A DNA stretch of 64,000 nucleotides from Oscillospiraceae bacterium (GTDB lineage Bacteria > Bacillota > Clostridia > Oscillospirales > SIG627): NCBI GenBank assembly GCA_015063605.1, contig SVTV01000004.1, forward strand, positions 51,472 to 115,471. Reading direction: 5' to 3'. Below are positions 8,888 to 17,087 of the stretch, in pieces; position 1 is the stretch's first letter, and every line of letters begins with the position of its first letter. Position numbers and translations under genes: made by a program. Under the pieces are notes generated by a model that did no database searches, was not told the origin of the DNA, and worked only from the letters and a program-made list of their open reading frames with translations.

Positions 8888-9850
8888 TTATTTCTTGGAA
8901 ATAGCTATCTTTGCCTTAGCAACGATATTTTCAGCTGTAAGACCGTAAACCTCAAGAAGCTCCTTTGCGGGGCCGGACTTACCGAAGCAATCCTCAACGC
9001 CTACGCGAACTACGGGAACGGGACACTCAGCGGATACAGCTTCTGCAACCGCACTGCCGAGACCGCCTATAATGTTATGCTCTTCTGCAGTAACTATAGC
9101 GCCTGTTTCCTTAGCAGCCTTGATAACGATCTCTGTATCGAGAGGCTTGATGGTGCAGATGTTGATAACTCTTGCGCTGATGCCTTCTTCAGCAAGCATT
9201 TCCGCAGCCTTGATAGCCTCGGATGTCATTATACCTGTACCGATCAATGTAACGTCTGTACCGTCCTTGATAAGGTTGCCCTTACCGATCTCGAAATCGA
9301 ATGTATCCTCGTCAAATATTACGGGAACGCCGAGACGGCCGAATCTGAGATATACGGGACCTTCATAGTCGATGGCAGCCTTAACGCAAGCACGAGCCTC
9401 AGCCGCATCAGCGGGATTGAGAACTACCATACCGGGAATGGTACGCATGATTCCAAGGTCTTCGTTGCACTGATGTGTAGCGCCGTCTTCACCAACCGTG
9501 ATACCTGCATGTGTAGCACCTATCTTAACATTGAGGTGAGGATAACCTATAGAGTTTCTTACCTGTTCAAACGCTCTGCCTGCCGCAAACATAGCGAAAG
9601 AGCTTGCGAAGGGGATCTTGCCTGTTGTTGCTATACCTGCGGATACAGCCATCATGTTGCCTTCCGCGATACCGCAGTTAACGAATCTTTCGGGATAAAG
9701 CTTAAGGAAGTTAGCCGTCTTTGTAGACTTAGAAAGGTCGGCATCGAGAACTACTATTCTTTCATCTGCGCCGAATTCGGCGAGAGCGTCTCCGTAAGCT
9801 TCACGGGTAGCTATTTTTTTACCTAATTCATATTTCTTTGTAAGCTTCAT
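8888..9850 (-). CDS. transketolase, C-terminal subunit
   Basis: This 320-residue protein is the pyrimidine-binding and C-terminal half of transketolase, encoded separately from the N-terminal half as in many Clostridia and archaea. It carries RFVNCGIAEGNMMAVSAGIA (the catalytic Glu of the Pyr domain) and PHLNVKIGATHAGITVGEDGATHQ, and ends in a transketolase C domain (IVTAEEHNIIGGLGSAVAE). With the partner subunit it moves two-carbon units between sugar phosphates in the pentose phosphate pathway, using thiamine diphosphate. The ATG at 9850 overlaps the partner's stop by one base (TGATG) and has a GGAGGT ribosome site inside the upstream gene, so the two are translated together. Confidence 0.93.
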   Translation of the reverse strand: MKLTKKYELGKKIATREAYGDALAEFGADERIVVLDADLSKSTKTANFLKLYPERFVNCGIAEGNMMAVSAGIATTGKIPFASSFAMFAAGRAFEQVRNSIGYPHLNVKIGATHAGITVGEDGATHQCNEDLGIMRTIPGMVVLNPADAAEARACVKAAIDYEGPVYLRFGRLGVPVIFDEDTFDFEIGKGNLIKDGTDVTLIGTGIMTSEAIKAAEMLAEEGISARVINICTIKPLDTEIVIKAAKETGAIVTAEEHNIIGGLGSAVAEAVSAECPVPVVRVGVEDCFGKSGPAKELLEVYGLTAENIVAKAKIAISKK

Positions 9851-10686
9851 CAGTTGTTACCTCCAAGTACCGCTTTTAATTGAGCCTGAGCATCCTCATA
9901 CTGCTCCTTTGTAGGAGCTGTGCCATGCCAGGATGCCTGATTTTCCATAAAGGAAACGCCCTTGCCCTTAACGCACTTAGCTATAACTGCTGTGGGCTTG
10001 TCGCTGCTTTCCGCATTCTTGACAGCCGCTTCGATCTCGTCAAAGTTGTGGCCGTCTATAACGATAACGTTCCAATTGAATGCACGGAACTTGTCATCAA
10101 TGGGAGTGGGGTTCATAACCTTTGTTATGTCACCGTCTATCTGGAGACCGTTGAAGTCTACGAATATTGTAAGGTTGTTAAGCTTATAGTGTCCTGCGAA
10201 CATAGCAGCTTCCCAAACCTGTCCTTCTTCCAATTCACCGTCGCCGAGAACGGAATATACTCTGTAGGAATCGCCGGAAATCTTTGCGGACTTAGCCATA
10301 CCGCAGGCTGCGGATACACCGAGACCGAGAGAACCTGTGGACATATCAACACCGGGGATATACTTCATATCGGGGTGACCCTGAAGTATGCTGTCAGTGT
10401 GACGGAATGTCTTGAGAAGATCTGTAGAGAAGAAGCCTCTGTTAGCCAATGTGGCATAGAGAGCGGGGCAAGTGTGACCCTTGGAGAGAACGAATCTGTC
10501 TCTGTCTGCCTTCTTGGGATCCTTGGGGTCTATATTCATCTTTTCGAAATAAAGATATGCCATTATATCGGCTATGGAAAGAGATCCGCCGGGATGTCCG
10601 GAGTTAGCTCCGTATACGCAATCCAACGCGCCCATTCTTATTTTGGTGGCTATGTCGGAAAGTTCTTGTTTTCTTGAAATGTCCAT
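9850..10686 (-). CDS. transketolase, N-terminal subunit
   Basis: The 278-residue protein is the thiamine-diphosphate-binding half of transketolase. It shows GANSGHPGGSLSIADI near residue 25, SKGHTCPALYA near 68, and the ThDP signature VLGDGELEEGQVWEA near 140 with a following NLTIFVDFNGLQIDG. A longer reading frame extends upstream to a TTG, but the ATG at 10686 is chosen because it has GGAAAGGAAC just ahead and gives the family N-terminus (MDISRKQELSDIATKIR). It is the first gene of a two-gene unit with the C-subunit. It follows nagB across a double terminator, so it is probably transcribed on its own. Confidence 0.93.
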   Translation of the reverse strand: MDISRKQELSDIATKIRMGALDCVYGANSGHPGGSLSIADIMAYLYFEKMNIDPKDPKKADRDRFVLSKGHTCPALYATLANRGFFSTDLLKTFRHTDSILQGHPDMKYIPGVDMSTGSLGLGVSAACGMAKSAKISGDSYRVYSVLGDGELEEGQVWEAAMFAGHYKLNNLTIFVDFNGLQIDGDITKVMNPTPIDDKFRAFNWNVIVIDGHNFDEIEAAVKNAESSDKPTAVIAKCVKGKGVSFMENQASWHGTAPTKEQYEDAQAQLKAVLGGNN

Positions 10687-10812
10687 TTTATTGAATGTTC
10701 CTTTCCTCACACGGCGATAATCGAAACAACGCCGCAGAATATGCAATATATGCTTTTTATATTTTCGCTTCGATACAAAGGGAGAAAAAAGCTTATTTTT
10801 CAAACCCTTTAC

Positions 10813-10909
10813 AGCGAAAAATCGCGAAAGCGTAATGTGCCTTCACGATTTTAAAGCACCGCGGAAGGCAGATGACCAATAAAACGGTTCTGCCCTGACC
10901 GCTGTGCTT
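10813..10909 (-). terminator. two consecutive hairpin terminators after nagB
   Basis: On minus a long imperfect hairpin (10855-10909; arms AGCACaGCGG...AGGGCAGA and TCTGCCT..CGCgGTGCT) is followed by TTTAAAA. A second hairpin (10813-10852; AAAATCGTGAA paired with TTTCGCGATTTT) comes directly after it. Together they should separate nagB from the transketolase genes. Confidence 0.7.
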
Positions 10910-10920
10910 ATGATCTCAGA

Positions 10921-11691
10921 TCAGAGTATCTTAGCTCCGCTGTCGCTGTCTACATAAAGTACAGCGCTGTCGTGGTTGCGGAGTATGGATGCGGGGCACT
11001 TTTCTTCGATTGCGCCGTTTACTGTAGCTTCAACAGCGTTAGCCTTTGTCTTGGCGGGAACCATGCAGAAGAGGTTGTCGCCGGAGAAAAGTGTGGGTAT
11101 TGTAAGTGTGAGAGCGTGTGTGGGAACGTCGGAAAGCTGTGCAAAACATCCGTCGTTGACCTGCTGCTGACGGCAAACGTTATCAAGCTCAACTACCTTA
11201 ACTGTCTTAGGATCATTGAAGAATGCAACGTGAGGATCGTTGAACGCGATGTGGCCGTTTTCGCCTATACCCATGCAAACTATATCAATGGGATGTTCCT
11301 TGAGAAGCTTTGTATAGCGTTCGCACTCAGCTTCTATATCGGGGTTGAGACCGTTGAGATAATTAACGGACTTAAAGGGAGCCTTGGAGAATATTCTGTC
11401 GCGGAGGAAGTTGCCGAAGCCCTGAGGAGCATCAGCGGGAAGTCCTACGTATTCGTCCATATGGAATGCATTGATGCGTGAGAAGTCTATTTCGGGGTCT
11501 GTGTAAAGAGACTTGAGAAATTCATTCTGGGAGGGAGCTGCTGCAAAGATCATGTTGATCTCGTCCTTTTCAGCGAGGAGCTCCTTCATCTTCTTAGCGC
11601 ATGCAGCTGCCGCATAAGCGCCCATTGCATCTCTTGTATCAAATATTTTTACCGTAAGCTTATCTTTCTTGAATTCCTTGATTAAAGCCAT
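10921..11691 (-). CDS. nagB: glucosamine-6-phosphate deaminase
   Basis: NagB converts glucosamine-6-phosphate to fructose-6-phosphate and ammonia in the cytoplasm, the entry of amino sugars into glycolysis. The 256-residue protein has INAFHMDEYVGLP (general-base Asp near residue 79), the conserved GIGENGHIAFNDP block near 150, and the family-length C-terminus (about 240-265 residues). The N-terminal phosphate-binding loop reads AAAPSQNEFL in place of the classic TGSTP form, which is a feature of the NagB-like subgroup in gut Clostridia. The ATG at 11691 follows AAGGATGG. It lies 61 bp downstream of nagA. Confidence 0.9.
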   Translation of the reverse strand: MALIKEFKKDKLTVKIFDTRDAMGAYAAAACAKKMKELLAEKDEINMIFAAAPSQNEFLKSLYTDPEIDFSRINAFHMDEYVGLPADAPQGFGNFLRDRIFSKAPFKSVNYLNGLNPDIEAECERYTKLLKEHPIDIVCMGIGENGHIAFNDPHVAFFNDPKTVKVVELDNVCRQQQVNDGCFAQLSDVPTHALTLTIPTLFSGDNLFCMVPAKTKANAVEATVNGAIEEKCPASILRNHDSAVLYVDSDSGAKIL

Positions 11692-11752
11692 GATTGTACC
11701 ATCCTTAGAAAATATTAATAGTTTTTATTTCATGTCGCTTATGTGCGGCAGA

Positions 11753-12931
11753 TCATTCGCCGTAAACGGTCTTACCGCAGATTATCGTGCGGGAAACGTC
11801 TACATTATCATTGAATACAACTATATCCGCATCATATCCGGGAACAAGGATACCCTTGTGCTTGAGGCCCAATATCTTAGCGGGTGTGGTGCTCATCATC
11901 TTAACGGAATCGCATATACCTGCTTCGCCGTACTTGAGCATATTTCTTACGAGTCTGTCCGCTGTGGCAACACTTGCCGCAAAGGCTTTTCTGTCGGGCA
12001 TCTTTGCAACGCCGTCTTCTATTATAGCCTTCTGACCGTTCTTCTTGCTTCCGAGAAGTATTTCGCCTTCTTCCATACCGGCACCGCGGCAGGAGTCTGT
12101 AACGAGGGCTGTCTTATCGGCACCCTTTGCGTTATAGATATACTTCAAGAGAGAGTAAGGAAGGTGTCTTCCGTCAGCGATTATTTCCACGGTATAATCA
12201 TCTACCATGTAGCCCGCATCGATAAGACCGGGGAAGCGGTAGGAATTGATCCTTACAAGACCGCTCATTCCGCTGTAGAAGTGTGTGATATGTGTATAAC
12301 CGTTTTCGTAAGCCTCGATAGCGTCATCAAGCTTCGCATCGGAGTGGCCGATGGAGGGAAGAACGCCCTTGTCGCGGAGGTATCTTCCGAGCTCATGACC
12401 GCCGGGAAGCTCAGCCGCTACAGTCCATCTCATTATCTCGGGACAATGGTTAAGGATCTTTTCGTAATGCTCCTTAACGGGAGGAACTATATACTTGGGG
12501 TCCTGCGCACCCTTCTGGGAATCTGCAAAATAGGGACCTTCAAGGTGGAGACCGGGCATCTGAGAGCCCTTTTCGTTATGCTTCAACGATTCTTTATATA
12601 CATCGAAGAAATCGAAAAGCTCTTCATCGCTGCATGTGAGGGATGTGGGAAGAAGTGTTGTGGTACCGTACTTTGCATGAAGCTCAGCCGCGCCGAGGAA
12701 CGCCTCAACGGTAGCATCCATGAAGTCATGTCCGCCGCCGCCGTGAGTGTGCATATCAACGAATCCGGGAGCTATGTACTGTCCGCCGCAATCAACTACC
12801 TTGTAAAGAGCGTCATTGTTTCTTCTCTGACCGACATATGTTATTGTCTTGCCGTCAAATGTTATTTCTCCGTCTTCTATTATTCTGTACGGAGTTACTA
12901 CTTTTCCGATAAGCTTTGTCTCGGTTGCCAT
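11753..12931 (-). CDS. nagA: N-acetylglucosamine-6-phosphate deacetylase
   Basis: NagA removes acetate from GlcNAc-6-phosphate and supplies NagB. The 392-residue amidohydrolase carries the metal-binding FVDMHTHGGGGHDF (H61-x-H63), HLEGPYF near residue 135 with the metal-ligand Glu, IGHSDA and the HFYSGMS loop. Length is normal. The ATG at 12931 gives the conserved start but has no clear ribosome site; a 7-bp hairpin (12943-12968) lies immediately ahead. Neighbours nagB (downstream) and pckG (upstream) are on the same strand. It works with murQ elsewhere in this window, since MurQ feeds GlcNAc-6-P. Confidence 0.93.
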   Translation of the reverse strand: MATETKLIGKVVTPYRIIEDGEITFDGKTITYVGQRRNNDALYKVVDCGGQYIAPGFVDMHTHGGGGHDFMDATVEAFLGAAELHAKYGTTTLLPTSLTCSDEELFDFFDVYKESLKHNEKGSQMPGLHLEGPYFADSQKGAQDPKYIVPPVKEHYEKILNHCPEIMRWTVAAELPGGHELGRYLRDKGVLPSIGHSDAKLDDAIEAYENGYTHITHFYSGMSGLVRINSYRFPGLIDAGYMVDDYTVEIIADGRHLPYSLLKYIYNAKGADKTALVTDSCRGAGMEEGEILLGSKKNGQKAIIEDGVAKMPDRKAFAASVATADRLVRNMLKYGEAGICDSVKMMSTTPAKILGLKHKGILVPGYDADIVVFNDNVDVSRTIICGKTVYGE

Positions 12932-12942
12932 TTTTTCAAGGT

Positions 12943-12968
12943 GCGTGCGAAGAGTGCTCTCCGCACGC
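12943..12968 (-). promoter_or_regulatory. hairpin in the pckG-nagA gap, next to the nagA start
   Basis: GCGTGCG (12943-12949) pairs with CGCACGC (12962-12968). On minus the hairpin ends only 11 bases before the nagA ATG, where a ribosome site should be, and is followed by ACCTTGAAAAA rather than a T-run. It may control nagA translation, or act as a weak terminator or processing site of pckG. Confidence 0.4.
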
Positions 12969-13007
12969 TTTTCTCCTTATTTTTCTTTATGTTTTGTAAT
13001 TTCTTAC

Positions 13008-14792
13008 TTATTTAGCAAGGTTAGCCTTCAATGTATCAAGCTGATCTCTGAGTTCCTTGGGGAACTTGTCGTCGAAGCGTGCATAGAATTCTTCGATTCC
13101 GCTGATCTCTTCGCCCCAGAGAGCCTTGTCTACGGAAAGGAGCTCCTTCATTGTATCGAGCGTTACATCCTCGAGACCGTCGATGTTGATATCTTCAGCA
13201 GCAGGAACGTAACCGATAGCTGTTTCAACAGCGTCAACCTTATCTTCGCAGCGATCGAGTATCCACTTAAGAACACGCATGTTGTCGCCGAAGCCGGGCC
13301 ATATGAAGTGACCTTCGTCATCTGTTCTGAACCAGTTAACGTTGAATATCTTGGGAGCGTTGGGGATCTTCTTGCCCATTTCGATCCAGTGGCCGAAGTA
13401 CTCAGCCATGTTGTAGCCGCAGAAAGGAAGCATAGCCATGGGGTCTCTGCGTACTACGCCGACAGCGCCTGTAGCAGCTGCAGTTGTTTCGGAAGCCATA
13501 ATGGAGCCGACAAATACGCCGTGTTCCCAGCTTCTTGCCTGATATACCAGGGGAGCTGTCTTTGCTCTTCTGCCGCCGAATACGATAGCGGAAAGCGGAA
13601 CGCCCATGGGATTGTTGAATTCCTTGGAGATGCAGGGGCAGTTCTTAGCACATGCTGTGAATCTGGAGTTGGGATGTGCGCCGCAGGTGGACTTATCCTT
13701 CTTGTCGTACTTTGTGTAATCCCACTTGTTGCCCTTCCAGTCGATAGCGTTTGCGGGAGGATTCTTGTCGAGGCCTTCCCACCAAACCGTATTGTCATCG
13801 AGGTTATGAACAACGTTTGTGAATATTGTATCTCTTCTTGTTGTAGCAAGAGCATTGTAGTTGGAATTTTCGTTTGTACCGGGAGCAACTCCGAAGAAAC
13901 CGTTTTCGGGGTTAACAGCCCAGAGTCTTCCGTCTTCGCCTATGCGGAGCCAAGCGATATCGTCGCCGACTGTCCATACCTTGTAGCCCTTCTTAGCGTA
14001 AACTTCCGGAGGAATAAGCATAGCGAGGTTTGTCTTGCCGCATGCGGAGGGGAATGCAGCAGCGATGTACTTAACATTTCCGTCGGGATCTTCAAGACCG
14101 AGGATGAGCATATGCTCAGCCATCCAGCCTTCGTTCTTACCGAGGTAAGAAGCTATACGGAGAGCGAAGCACTTCTTTCCGAGAAGAACGTTTCCGCCGT
14201 AACCGGAGTTAACGGACCAGATGGTATTGTCTTCGGGGAAGTGGCAGATGTATCTCTTTTCGTCATCGAGATCAGCCTTGGAATGGAGACCCTTGATGAA
14301 CTGAGCATCGTCGCCGAGAGCCTCGAGAACGTCTGTTCCCACTCTTGTCATGATTTCCATGTTAAGTACAACGTATATGGAGTCTGTAAGCTCGATACCG
14401 TACTTAGCGAAGGGGCTTCCTACCATACCCATGGAATAGGGGATAACGTACATTGTTCTGCCCTTCATGGAGCCTGCATATATCTTGGAAAGCTTTTCAT
14501 AGCATTCCTTGGGGTCCATCCAGTTGTTTGTGGGACCCGCATCTTCTTTTTTGGATGTACAGATAAATGTTCTGCCTTCAACACGTGCAACGTCGTTGAC
14601 TGCTGTTCTGTGGAGATAGCATCCGGGAAGCTTTTCCTGGTTGAGCTTTATAATTTCTCCTGTTGCCATTGCCTGCTGGCGAAGCTCTTCAAGCTGGCTC
14701 TCGCTGCCGTCGATAAGCACGATGCTGTCGGGACAGGTCATAGCTGCCATTTCATCGATCCAGGCATTTACACTCTTATTCTTTGTGATCAT
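13008..14792 (-). CDS. pckG: phosphoenolpyruvate carboxykinase (GTP)
   Basis: PckG interconverts oxaloacetate and PEP with GTP/GDP. The 594-residue length and motifs fit the GTP family, not the ATP family: SPFAKYGIELTDS, the P-loop FPSACGKTNLAML near residue 275, GDDIAWLRIGEDGRLWAVNPENG, and FGGRRAKTAPLVYQARSWEHG in pieces. The frame opens at a TTG at 14807, but the ATG at 14792 is preferred because that upstream codon forms part of its ribosome site (TTGGAGAAAAG). In anaerobes the enzyme often runs toward oxaloacetate for succinate or fumarate formation. The leader has a near-consensus promoter and a small CCTGCG/CGCAGG hairpin at 14835-14851. Confidence 0.96.
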   Translation of the reverse strand: MITKNKSVNAWIDEMAAMTCPDSIVLIDGSESQLEELRQQAMATGEIIKLNQEKLPGCYLHRTAVNDVARVEGRTFICTSKKEDAGPTNNWMDPKECYEKLSKIYAGSMKGRTMYVIPYSMGMVGSPFAKYGIELTDSIYVVLNMEIMTRVGTDVLEALGDDAQFIKGLHSKADLDDEKRYICHFPEDNTIWSVNSGYGGNVLLGKKCFALRIASYLGKNEGWMAEHMLILGLEDPDGNVKYIAAAFPSACGKTNLAMLIPPEVYAKKGYKVWTVGDDIAWLRIGEDGRLWAVNPENGFFGVAPGTNENSNYNALATTRRDTIFTNVVHNLDDNTVWWEGLDKNPPANAIDWKGNKWDYTKYDKKDKSTCGAHPNSRFTACAKNCPCISKEFNNPMGVPLSAIVFGGRRAKTAPLVYQARSWEHGVFVGSIMASETTAAATGAVGVVRRDPMAMLPFCGYNMAEYFGHWIEMGKKIPNAPKIFNVNWFRTDDEGHFIWPGFGDNMRVLKWILDRCEDKVDAVETAIGYVPAAEDINIDGLEDVTLDTMKELLSVDKALWGEEISGIEEFYARFDDKFPKELRDQLDTLKANLAK

Positions 14793-14883
14793 AATTCTTT
14801 TCTCCAATTCTTATTCGATTTAATCTTATTGTTACCTGCGCTTGACGCAGGCTTAATTTAATACCAATCGTTAACCATTATAT

Positions 14884-14912
14884 ATTATAATATCTTTTCA
14901 AGGAAAAATCAA
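14884..14912 (-). promoter_or_regulatory. promoter of pckG
   Basis: On minus, TTGATT (14907-14912), 17 bases, TATAAT (14884-14889). The transcript would have an ~85-base leader carrying the hairpin at 14835-14851. Confidence 0.6.
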
Positions 14913-15003
14913 TACAAAAAACGAAAATTTAACTGTCTTTTTTCATTTCTTCACATACTCATTGAGTTTTGGCGGGATTTTTTCAAAAAAACGCTCTCCT
15001 TTA

Positions 15004-15032
15004 TTGACAAAATCGGGTAAATGTGATATCAT
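15004..15032 (+). promoter_or_regulatory. promoter of asnB
   Basis: TTGACA (15004-15009), 17 bases, TATCAT (15027-15032). Start expected near 15040, about 43 bases before the TTG start codon. Confidence 0.7.
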
Positions 15033-15082
15033 TCAACCGTATAAATGTAATTATTCAATATCAGATTGGACGGTAATATATT

Positions 15083-16942
15083 TTGTGCGGATTCGCCGGT
15101 ATTTATAAAAAAGGAGGCATTTGCGACACAGATCGCATAAGTGCCGAAAAAATGTCCGAGACCATATGTCACAGAGGTCCGGACGAGGATAAAAAAACAA
15201 CAAGTGAAAAGCTCATACTCGCCTTCAGACGTCTTTCGATAATAGACCTTGAGGGCGGTACTCAGCCCTTTGAATTAAACGACAGATTCATGGGTGTCTT
15301 CAACGGTGAGATATACAATTACAGAGAGCTGCGCAAGGAGCTTCTCAACGACGGAGTTACGTTCTCCACCAATTCCGAGATCGAGGTAATACTCAATCTT
15401 TTTGCCAAGGAGGGTCCATCCTTCATAAACAAGCTCCGGGGAATGTTCGCTCTTGCTTTCTATGACAAGCAGGAGGATAAGTTGATGCTTGGCAGAGACC
15501 CCTTCGGAATAAAGCCTCTCTATTACAGGATATCCGATGAAGGAGTTGTCTTCGGAAGCGAGATGAAGATATTCAACTCCCTTGAGGGCTTTGAAGGATA
15601 TAAGATAGATACAAAGCTTCTTCAGCATTATTTTTCCTATCAGTTTGCCCCGGGACTCAAAACTCTCGGAGGCATCGATCTTCTCCCCTCCGGCTCATAT
15701 ATGTTCTTCGATAACAAAACGGGAAAGCATGAAACGGTAAAATACTTCGACCCCATGTTCACTCCTGTAAAGAAGAATGAAAAAAGCTTCGAATCGAGAG
15801 CTGCCGAGCTTCGCAGTGTGCTTGAGGAATCGGTAAAATATCACATGATAAGCGACGTTCCCGTGGGAACATTTTTATCGAGCGGTGTGGACTCCGCCAT
15901 CATAACGGCGCTTTCCGCAAAGCTTTCTCCCGGCTTGAAGGCATACACAGTAGCCTTCGGAGTGAAGGAATATTCGGAAATAGACGATGCATCGAAAATC
16001 GCACAGCACATAGACGTGGAGCATATCAAGCTTGTGGCGGGCGTGGAAGACTTCAAGGAAGCATTTCCCAAGGTGGTATACCATCTCGATTCTCCCGTTG
16101 CCGACCCCTCCACGGTGGCTATATATCTCATATGCCGTGAAGCGGCAAAGGATCTCAAGGTCGTTTTGTCGGGAGAAGGCGCCGATGAGCTTTTCGGCGG
16201 CTACAGGATCTACGACGAACAGCGCTGGTCAAGAAGGATATATGCTCTTCCCGGATTCATAAAGGGACTTCTCGCACGCCTTGCGGAGGCTCTTCCGGAG
16301 AATGCCAAGGGAAAGAATCTCATTATGAGAGGTGTAACGCCTCTTGAAAAGAGATATATCGGAAATGCATTCATATTCACCGAGGAGGAAAAGAAAAAAT
16401 TCCTCAAGACATATTCTCCCGATGTTCATTTCAGCGATGTGACGAAGGATATATATGAAAGAGCAAAGGCTCATTCCCTTTCTCCCATGGCAACCATGCA
16501 GTACGTGGATATGAACACATGGATACGCTCCGACATTCTCGTAAAGGGCGACAGGCTTTCCATGGCTCATGCTCTCGAGGTACGTGTTCCCTTCCTCGAT
16601 AAAGAGGTATTCAAGTTTGCTTCAACTCTTGCGGATGAAGAAAAGCTCCGTAAGGGCACGACCAAATATATACTCCGCTATGCCTTCAGGGACATAATAG
16701 ATGAAGAGACCTTCATGCGTCCGAAATTGGGTTATCCCGTCCCCGTAAGAAAATGGCTTAAAAACGAGCTTTACGATTGGGCGAAGGAAATAATAGAAAA
16801 CTCGCCCGTTGACGATTACATCGTAAAGAGCGAGGTATTGAAGATGCTTGACGATCACAGAGACGGCACAAAGGATAATTACAGAAAATTGTGGACGATC
16901 CTTGTGTTCTGTGAGTGGTATAAGCAGTATATGGCAAAATGA
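15083..16942 (+). CDS. asnB: asparagine synthase (glutamine-hydrolysing)
   Basis: AsnB makes asparagine from aspartate, ATP and glutamine-derived ammonia. The start is a TTG at 15083, chosen because Cys2 (MCGFAGIY) must follow the initiator directly: it is the N-terminal nucleophile of the class II glutaminase domain (residues 2-~190). CHRGPDE and GRDPFGIKPLYY complete that domain. The synthetase half has the PP-loop LSSGVDSAIITA near residue 267 and VVLSGEGADELFGGY near 358. Length (619) is normal for the B-type enzyme. It stands alone with its own promoter and a strong terminator at 16953-16977. Confidence 0.96.
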   Translation: MCGFAGIYKKGGICDTDRISAEKMSETICHRGPDEDKKTTSEKLILAFRRLSIIDLEGGTQPFELNDRFMGVFNGEIYNYRELRKELLNDGVTFSTNSEIEVILNLFAKEGPSFINKLRGMFALAFYDKQEDKLMLGRDPFGIKPLYYRISDEGVVFGSEMKIFNSLEGFEGYKIDTKLLQHYFSYQFAPGLKTLGGIDLLPSGSYMFFDNKTGKHETVKYFDPMFTPVKKNEKSFESRAAELRSVLEESVKYHMISDVPVGTFLSSGVDSAIITALSAKLSPGLKAYTVAFGVKEYSEIDDASKIAQHIDVEHIKLVAGVEDFKEAFPKVVYHLDSPVADPSTVAIYLICREAAKDLKVVLSGEGADELFGGYRIYDEQRWSRRIYALPGFIKGLLARLAEALPENAKGKNLIMRGVTPLEKRYIGNAFIFTEEEKKKFLKTYSPDVHFSDVTKDIYERAKAHSLSPMATMQYVDMNTWIRSDILVKGDRLSMAHALEVRVPFLDKEVFKFASTLADEEKLRKGTTKYILRYAFRDIIDEETFMRPKLGYPVPVRKWLKNELYDWAKEIIENSPVDDYIVKSEVLKMLDDHRDGTKDNYRKLWTILVFCEWYKQYMAK

Positions 16943-16952
16943 TCAATTTTCC

Positions 16953-16977
16953 GGGACTGCCGTAATACGGCAGTCCC
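16953..16977 (+). terminator. intrinsic terminator of asnB
   Basis: A perfect 10-bp stem GGGACTGCCG / CGGCAGTCCC with a 5-base loop, followed by TTGTTTTT. Confidence 0.9.
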
Positions 16978-17045
16978 TTGTTTTTGCGGATAGTTTTTTA
17001 ATATGCCGAAAACGATCGTTTTTTATAAAAAATTTCATTTCCGTA

Positions 17046-17074
17046 TTGATAAATTACTGTTTTTATTTTATAAT
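17046..17074 (+). promoter_or_regulatory. promoter of the feo locus
   Basis: TTGATA (17046-17051), 17 bases, TATAAT (17069-17074). The predicted transcript start (~17081) lies only about 7 bases before the first ATG of feoB, so that ATG would be almost leaderless. A second in-frame ATG at 17145 would have a 64-base leader. No clear Fur box is seen. Confidence 0.6.
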
Positions 17075-17087
17075 ATAATATGGAAAA

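Noticed and set aside
8888..10686. Transketolase split as a frameshift or assembly error
   Set aside because: The two halves have proper starts, a ribosome site for the second and a one-base stop-start overlap, and this split is known in Clostridia and archaea.
11669..13015. Long plus-strand frame antisense to nagA
   Set aside because: It is the shadow of nagA, which has full family motifs; the plus frame is Cys- and Tyr-rich with no domain.
12849..14861. 670-codon plus-strand frame antisense to pckG
   Set aside because: pckG on minus has all catalytic motifs; the plus frame arises from its codon use.
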